From Ga0077536 sp043744805 (GTDB lineage: Bacteria; Pseudomonadota; Gammaproteobacteria; Ga0077536): a DNA stretch of 25,967 nt. A model generated the notes under the pieces. That model did not search any database. It was not told the DNA's origin and worked only from the letters and a program-made list of their open reading frames with translations. Location: NCBI GenBank assembly GCA_043744805.1, contig JAYTTZ010000165.1:1-25967 (forward strand), read 5' to 3'. Shown piece after piece: positions 22,414-25,967 of this stretch (the stretch's first letter is position 1; each line of letters opens with the position of its first letter). A program made the translations under genes and the position numbers.

Positions 22414-24231
22414 TCAGTCGTCGCGGCGCGACTCGCGCTTGCGATCGTTTTCCTTCAGCAGGCGCTTGCGCAGGCGAATCGCGGTGGGGGTGACTTCCAC
22501 CAGTTCGTCGTCGGCGATGAATTCGAGCGCCTGTTCCAGATCGAAGCGGATCGGCGGGACGAGCAGCAGGTTTTCATCGGTGCCGGCGGCGCGGATGTTG
22601 GTCAGCTGCTTGGCCTTCAGCGGGTTGACCACGAGGTCGTTGTCGCGCGAGTGGATGCCCACCAGCATGCCTTCGTAGACTTCGTCGCCGTGGCCCACGA
22701 ACAGGCGTCCGCGTTCCTGCAGGCTGAACAGCGCATAGGCCAGCGCCTTGCCCATGCCGTTGGCAATCAGCACGCCTTTGTCGCGGCCGCCGATGTTGCC
22801 CGGCTTCACGGGCGCGTACTTGTCGAAAGTGTGGTAGAGCAGGCCCGTGCCCGCGGTGGCGGTGAGGAATTCGGTACGGAAGCCGATGAGGCCGCGCGCC
22901 GGGATCGTGTAGTCGAGGCGCACGCGGCCGCGGCCGTCGGGCACCATGTTGCTCAGGTTGCCGCGCCGGTTGCCGAGGCGTTCCATCACCGCGCCCTGGT
23001 AGTCGGTGGGCACGTCGATGGTGAGTTGCTCGAACGGTTCGCAGGTCTCGCCGTCGATTTCCTTGATGATCACCTGTGGGCGACCGACGGAAAGTTCGAA
23101 GCCTTCGCGGCGCATGGTTTCAATCAGCACCGAGAGGTGGAGTTCGCCGCGACCGGACACATCGAAGATTTTCGGATCGTCAGTCGGCTCAACGCGGAGC
23201 GCCACGTTATGGATGAGCTCGCGCTCAAGGCGCTCGGCAATCTGGCGGCTGGTGACGAACTTGCCGTCGCGGCCCACGAAAGGCGAGTCCGAGACTTCGA
23301 AGGTCATGCTGACGGTGGGTTCGTCCACCGACAGCGGCGGCAGGGCCTCGACGGCAGCCGGTGCGCAAAGCGTGTCCGAGATGCGCGGGGCGTCGATGCC
23401 GCTGATCGCCACGATGTCACCCGCGTTGACGATCGCGCGTGGTTCGCGCGTCAGGCCGTGGAAGCCCAGCACTTCCATGATCTTGCCGTTCCGGGTCTTG
23501 CCGTCGCGGTCGATGATGGTGACGTTCATGGCCGGTGTCGCGCTGCCGCGGGTGATGCGGCCAACACAGATCGCGCCAACGTAGCTGGAATAGTCGATTG
23601 AGCTCACCTGCATCTGGAAGGGGCCGTCGCTGTCCACCTGTGGCGGGTTGACGTGCGCGACGACGGTGTTGAACAGCACGTCCATATTGTCTTCGGTGCC
23701 CTCGGGCGAGGTCCGGGCATAGCCGTGGATGGCGGAGGTGTAGACGACGGGGAAATCGAGTTGCTCCTCGGTAGCGCCGAGTCGGTCGAAGAGGTCGAAG
23801 GTCTGGTCGAGCACCCAGCTGGGTCGCGCGCCGGGGCGGTCGATCTTGTTGATCACCACCACGGGCCGCAGGCCCTGGGCGAACGCCTTCTGGGTCACGA
23901 AACGGGTCTGGGGCATCGGGCCTTCCACCGCGTCGACGAGCAGGAGCACCGAATCCACCATCGAGAGGATGCGCTCCACTTCGCCGCCGAAGTCGGCGTG
24001 GCCGGGGGTGTCGACGATGTTGATGCGGTACTCGCCCCACATGATCGCCGTGTTCTTGGCCAGAATGGTGATGCCGCGCTCTTTTTCAAGATCGTTGCTG
24101 TCCATCACCCGCTCGCCCATCTCCTTGCGGCTGTTGAACGTGCCGGATTGCTTCAACAGGCAGTCGACGAGGGTGGTCTTGCCATGGTCGACGTGGGCGA
24201 TGATGGCGATATTGCGCAGGTTTGCGATCAC
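22414..24231 (-). CDS. typA: Ribosome-associated GTPase TypA/BipA
   Basis: A 605-residue translational GTPase related to EF-G and LepA. G1 is AHVDHGKTT (12-20), the switch stretch DLEKERGITI lies near 48-57, G3 is DTPGHADFG and G4 NKIDRPGARP. Later domains include the BipA-typical RGELHLSVL and a C-terminal domain ending in a basic tail (RKRLLKENDRKRESRRDD). It assists late ribosome assembly, especially under cold or stress. It starts with GTG, and the stretch before it has no purine-rich ribosome site. A strong -10 (TATAAT) lies 33 bases upstream. dtd follows two bases after the stop. Confidence 0.96.
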   Translation of the reverse strand: MIANLRNIAIIAHVDHGKTTLVDCLLKQSGTFNSRKEMGERVMDSNDLEKERGITILAKNTAIMWGEYRINIVDTPGHADFGGEVERILSMVDSVLLLVDAVEGPMPQTRFVTQKAFAQGLRPVVVINKIDRPGARPSWVLDQTFDLFDRLGATEEQLDFPVVYTSAIHGYARTSPEGTEDNMDVLFNTVVAHVNPPQVDSDGPFQMQVSSIDYSSYVGAICVGRITRGSATPAMNVTIIDRDGKTRNGKIMEVLGFHGLTREPRAIVNAGDIVAISGIDAPRISDTLCAPAAVEALPPLSVDEPTVSMTFEVSDSPFVGRDGKFVTSRQIAERLERELIHNVALRVEPTDDPKIFDVSGRGELHLSVLIETMRREGFELSVGRPQVIIKEIDGETCEPFEQLTIDVPTDYQGAVMERLGNRRGNLSNMVPDGRGRVRLDYTIPARGLIGFRTEFLTATAGTGLLYHTFDKYAPVKPGNIGGRDKGVLIANGMGKALAYALFSLQERGRLFVGHGDEVYEGMLVGIHSRDNDLVVNPLKAKQLTNIRAAGTDENLLLVPPIRFDLEQALEFIADDELVEVTPTAIRLRKRLLKENDRKRESRRDD

Positions 24232-24263
24232 TGGTGGGGGATGCCCGAACGAAATGGGGCTGC

Positions 24264-24293
24264 ATTATAGGCATTTAAATCTTGCGTGGTGCA
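24264..24293 (-). promoter_or_regulatory. Candidate promoter of typA-dtd
   Basis: A perfect -10 hexamer TATAAT (24264-24269, minus strand) lies 33 bases before the typA GTG. The -35 is weak: TGCACC (24288-24293) at 18 bases spacing matches three positions. The inferred leader is about 26 bases and contains no Shine-Dalgarno sequence. Confidence 0.5.
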
Positions 24294-24334
24294 GTGCGTG
24301 AGATTCGGCTGGACGGCCCCGCCGGCAGCCCCGC

Positions 24335-24340
24335 TATACT
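24335..24340 (+). promoter_or_regulatory. Candidate -10 element of ppx
   Basis: TATACT matches five of six -10 positions and stands 63 bases before the ppx ATG in otherwise GC-rich sequence. The best -35 (TGGACG, 24310-24315) is 19 bases away, slightly long. typA and ppx therefore share a 172-base divergent gap with separate promoters. Confidence 0.4.
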
Positions 24341-24403
24341 CCGGGCCAAAGCCGCTTGCCCGATCCGATCCCAACCTTCGACGTCCCCGGAGCGGTCCAC
24401 CCC

Positions 24404-25897
24404 ATGCCCTATCGCCAGGTTCCAGAGACCATCGCTGCCCTCGATCTGGGCTCCAACAGCTTCCACATGGTGGTCGCACAGCCGGAAGAGGGGCGTTTCA
24501 AGGTGGTGGACCGCATGCGGGAGGTGGTCCGCCTGGCGGCTGGTTTCGACGCCCATAACCGACTCACCCCCGAGGCCAGTGCGCGCGCCCTGAGCTGTCT
24601 CGAGCGGTTTGGCCAACGCATCCGCCACCTGCCGCACGACGCCGTGCGGGCCGTGGGCACCAACGCGCTGCGCATGGCGCGCGACTCCGCCAGCTTTCTC
24701 CAGTCCGCCGAACAGGCGCTCGGCCATCCGATCGACGTGGTCTCGGGTTTCGAGGAGGCGCGCCTGATCTACCTCGGGGTGTCGCACGGCCTCGAAGACA
24801 GCGCGGACCTGCGCCTGGTGATGGACATCGGCGGCGGCAGCACGGAACTCATCATCGGTCGTCGCTTCGAACCCCTGCAGATGGAAAGCCTGCACCTCGG
24901 CTGCGTCAGCATCAGCCAGCGGTTCTTCGAGGACGGGGTGATCGACGCCCGCCGGATGCGCGCAGCCGAGATCGCCGCCCGCCAGGAATTCGAACCCGTC
25001 CGTGAAAGCGTCGAGCGCTCGGGCTGGCAGACCGCCATCGGCGCGTCAGGCACCCTGCTCGCGATCAATCGCCTGCTGGCTGCCCAGGGCTGGGCGCCGG
25101 ACGGCCTCACCCGCGAGGCGATGCTCCGACTACGTGCTGCACTGATTGAAGCCGGCCACGTCGATTGCCTGGGGTCGCTGGGCGTGTCCAACGATCGAGC
25201 GCCGGTGTTGCCCGGTGGCCTCGCCATTGCGCTGGGTGCCTTCGAGGAGCTTGGGCTCACCCGCATGCAGGTGTCCGACACCGCCATGCGCGAGGGCTTG
25301 CTCTACGACCTCATGGGCCGTATCCACGACGAGGATGTGCGCGAACAGACCGTGCTCCGGCTGATGCAGCGTTTTGCCGTCGATCGCGCCCAGGTGGCAC
25401 GGGTCGCGGCCACCAGTGCGTTGCTGCTCGGCCAGGTGGCGAAGGTCTGGAACCTGGAGGACGAGGAAACCGGCCAGCTCCTGAAGTGGGCGGCCTCGCT
25501 GCACGAGATTGGCCACTCCATCTCCCACTCGCAGTACCAGAAACACGGCGCCTACCTGCTACACCACCTCGACATGCCGGGCTTCTCGCGCGGTGACCAG
25601 AACCGGCTTTCCACCCTGGTCCGCACGCATCGACGAAAAATCCCGCCCGCGGACTTCGGCGCCAGGCCGGAAAGCGCAACGCACTTGCGGCTTGCCGTGC
25701 TCCTGCGGCTCGCCGTGGTGCTGCATCGGGCGCGCGGTGCGGGCGAGCCGCCTGAAGTGTCGTTGAAGTGGGTGGACAACACCCTCCGGCTTGGCTTTCC
25801 TGCCGGCTGGCTCGCCGGCCATAGCCTCACCACGGCCGACCTCGAACAGGAAGCCGAGTACCTGCGTAGCGTCGGCTACCGGCTCAAGTTCAAGTAA
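24404..25897 (+). CDS. ppx: Exopolyphosphatase
   Basis: A 497-residue Ppx/GppA-family enzyme that releases phosphate from the ends of polyphosphate chains or acts on pppGpp. The N-terminal ASKHA fold shows ALDLGSNSFHMVV (12-24) and DIGGGSTELI (about 142-151). The C-terminal HD-like domain contains HEIGHSISHSQYQKHGAYL followed by VRTHRRK. Length favours Ppx over the shorter archetypes, and placement beside a possible ppk supports it, but GppA activity cannot be excluded. The frame is open from a TTG at 24356; the ATG at 24404 is preferred because GGAG lies upstream and the family N-terminus follows. It diverges from typA. Confidence 0.93.
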   Translation: MPYRQVPETIAALDLGSNSFHMVVAQPEEGRFKVVDRMREVVRLAAGFDAHNRLTPEASARALSCLERFGQRIRHLPHDAVRAVGTNALRMARDSASFLQSAEQALGHPIDVVSGFEEARLIYLGVSHGLEDSADLRLVMDIGGGSTELIIGRRFEPLQMESLHLGCVSISQRFFEDGVIDARRMRAAEIAARQEFEPVRESVERSGWQTAIGASGTLLAINRLLAAQGWAPDGLTREAMLRLRAALIEAGHVDCLGSLGVSNDRAPVLPGGLAIALGAFEELGLTRMQVSDTAMREGLLYDLMGRIHDEDVREQTVLRLMQRFAVDRAQVARVAATSALLLGQVAKVWNLEDEETGQLLKWAASLHEIGHSISHSQYQKHGAYLLHHLDMPGFSRGDQNRLSTLVRTHRRKIPPADFGARPESATHLRLAVLLRLAVVLHRARGAGEPPEVSLKWVDNTLRLGFPAGWLAGHSLTTADLEQEAEYLRSVGYRLKFK

Positions 25898-25967
25898 GCG
25901 CGCTGCCGTTGAGGGGTTCATGCTCGCCCAGTTGTTCCAGCAACAGGAGTTGGGCGTCCCGGGCGCG
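25890..25967 (-). CDS. C-terminal end of a convergent gene (possibly ppk1), partial
   Basis: The last 25 codons of a minus-strand frame enter from the right edge and stop at TGA 25890-25892, overlapping the ppx 3' end by eight bases. The residues RDAQLLLLEQLGEHEPLN are compatible with the tail of polyphosphate kinase, and ppx and ppk are convergent neighbours in Pseudomonas. The fragment is too short to identify by motif. The plus strand also has a short open frame starting at ATG 25918, so the strand itself is uncertain. Confidence 0.35.
   Translation of the reverse strand, partial: RARDAQLLLLEQLGEHEPLNGSALT

Noticed and set aside
1..25967. CRISPR arrays, tRNA or rRNA genes, insertion sequences, prophage or attachment sites
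   Set aside because: No regularly spaced repeats, transposase or integrase frames, or tRNA-like folds were seen; gene order looks like stable core chromosome.
25918..25967. Plus-strand gene starting at ATG 25918 after ppx
   Set aside because: Only 16 codons are visible and there is no clear ribosome site; the convergent minus-strand frame is at least as plausible.

Overview
The window is a GC-rich stretch of chromosome from a gammaproteobacterium. Gene order matches blocks known from Pseudomonas and Xanthomonadales-type genomes: radC/coaBC/algC/argB/slmA/pyrE/exoIII, yggS-proC-yggT-yggU-metX-metW beside pilT-pilU, and typA beside ppx. The genus cannot be fixed by reading. A classical stand-alone ArgB, a Pseudomonas-like MetX and C-minus L28/L33 ribosomal proteins fit an environmental lineage near the Xanthomonadales/Nevskiales/Pseudomonadales. 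I see no prophage, insertion sequence, CRISPR array, tRNA or rRNA. Coding is dense: the widest gap is about 172 bases (typA-ppx), and no gap exceeds 300 bases.

Layout: 1-2909 (minus) is a three-gene Gld-type ABC transporter operon (ATPase, permease, membrane-anchored auxiliary protein), cut by the left edge. 3022-4215 (plus) is a membrane fatty-acid desaturase. 4276-4680 (minus) is rpmB-rpmG with a clear terminator and a plausible promoter. radC (minus) and coaBC (plus) diverge at about 5.45 kb. coaBC is followed by a membrane-anchored AlgC-type phosphohexomutase, argB and slmA, tightly packed in one direction. A secreted coiled-coil protein and pyrE lie on the opposite strand, followed by a catalytically intact exonuclease III diverging from pyrE.

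12963-18458 (minus) is a long run whose transcription order is yggS, proC, yggT, yggU, metX, metW, then an acyl-CoA-dehydrogenase-fold protein. Several of its junctions have overlapping stop and start codons. Diverging from it are three consecutive PilT-family ATPases: pilT, pilU and a second PilU-like paralogue (18616-21969). dtd and typA follow on the minus strand; dtd carries a one-base frameshift in a run of nine identical bases. ppx closes the window, with the possible tail of a convergent gene (ppk by context) at the right edge.

Functionally this is mostly core metabolism and envelope biology: coenzyme A, arginine, pyrimidine, proline and methionine synthesis, PLP homeostasis, polyphosphate turnover, division-site control, DNA repair, and type IV pilus retraction. 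The points most worth a second look are the third pilus ATPase, the broken dtd frame, the absence of dut between coaBC and algC, the long membrane module on AlgC, an exonuclease III where Pseudomonas has Crc, and a nine-base inverted repeat that could cover the ABC operon start. I do not find convincing evidence of a wholly new system here.
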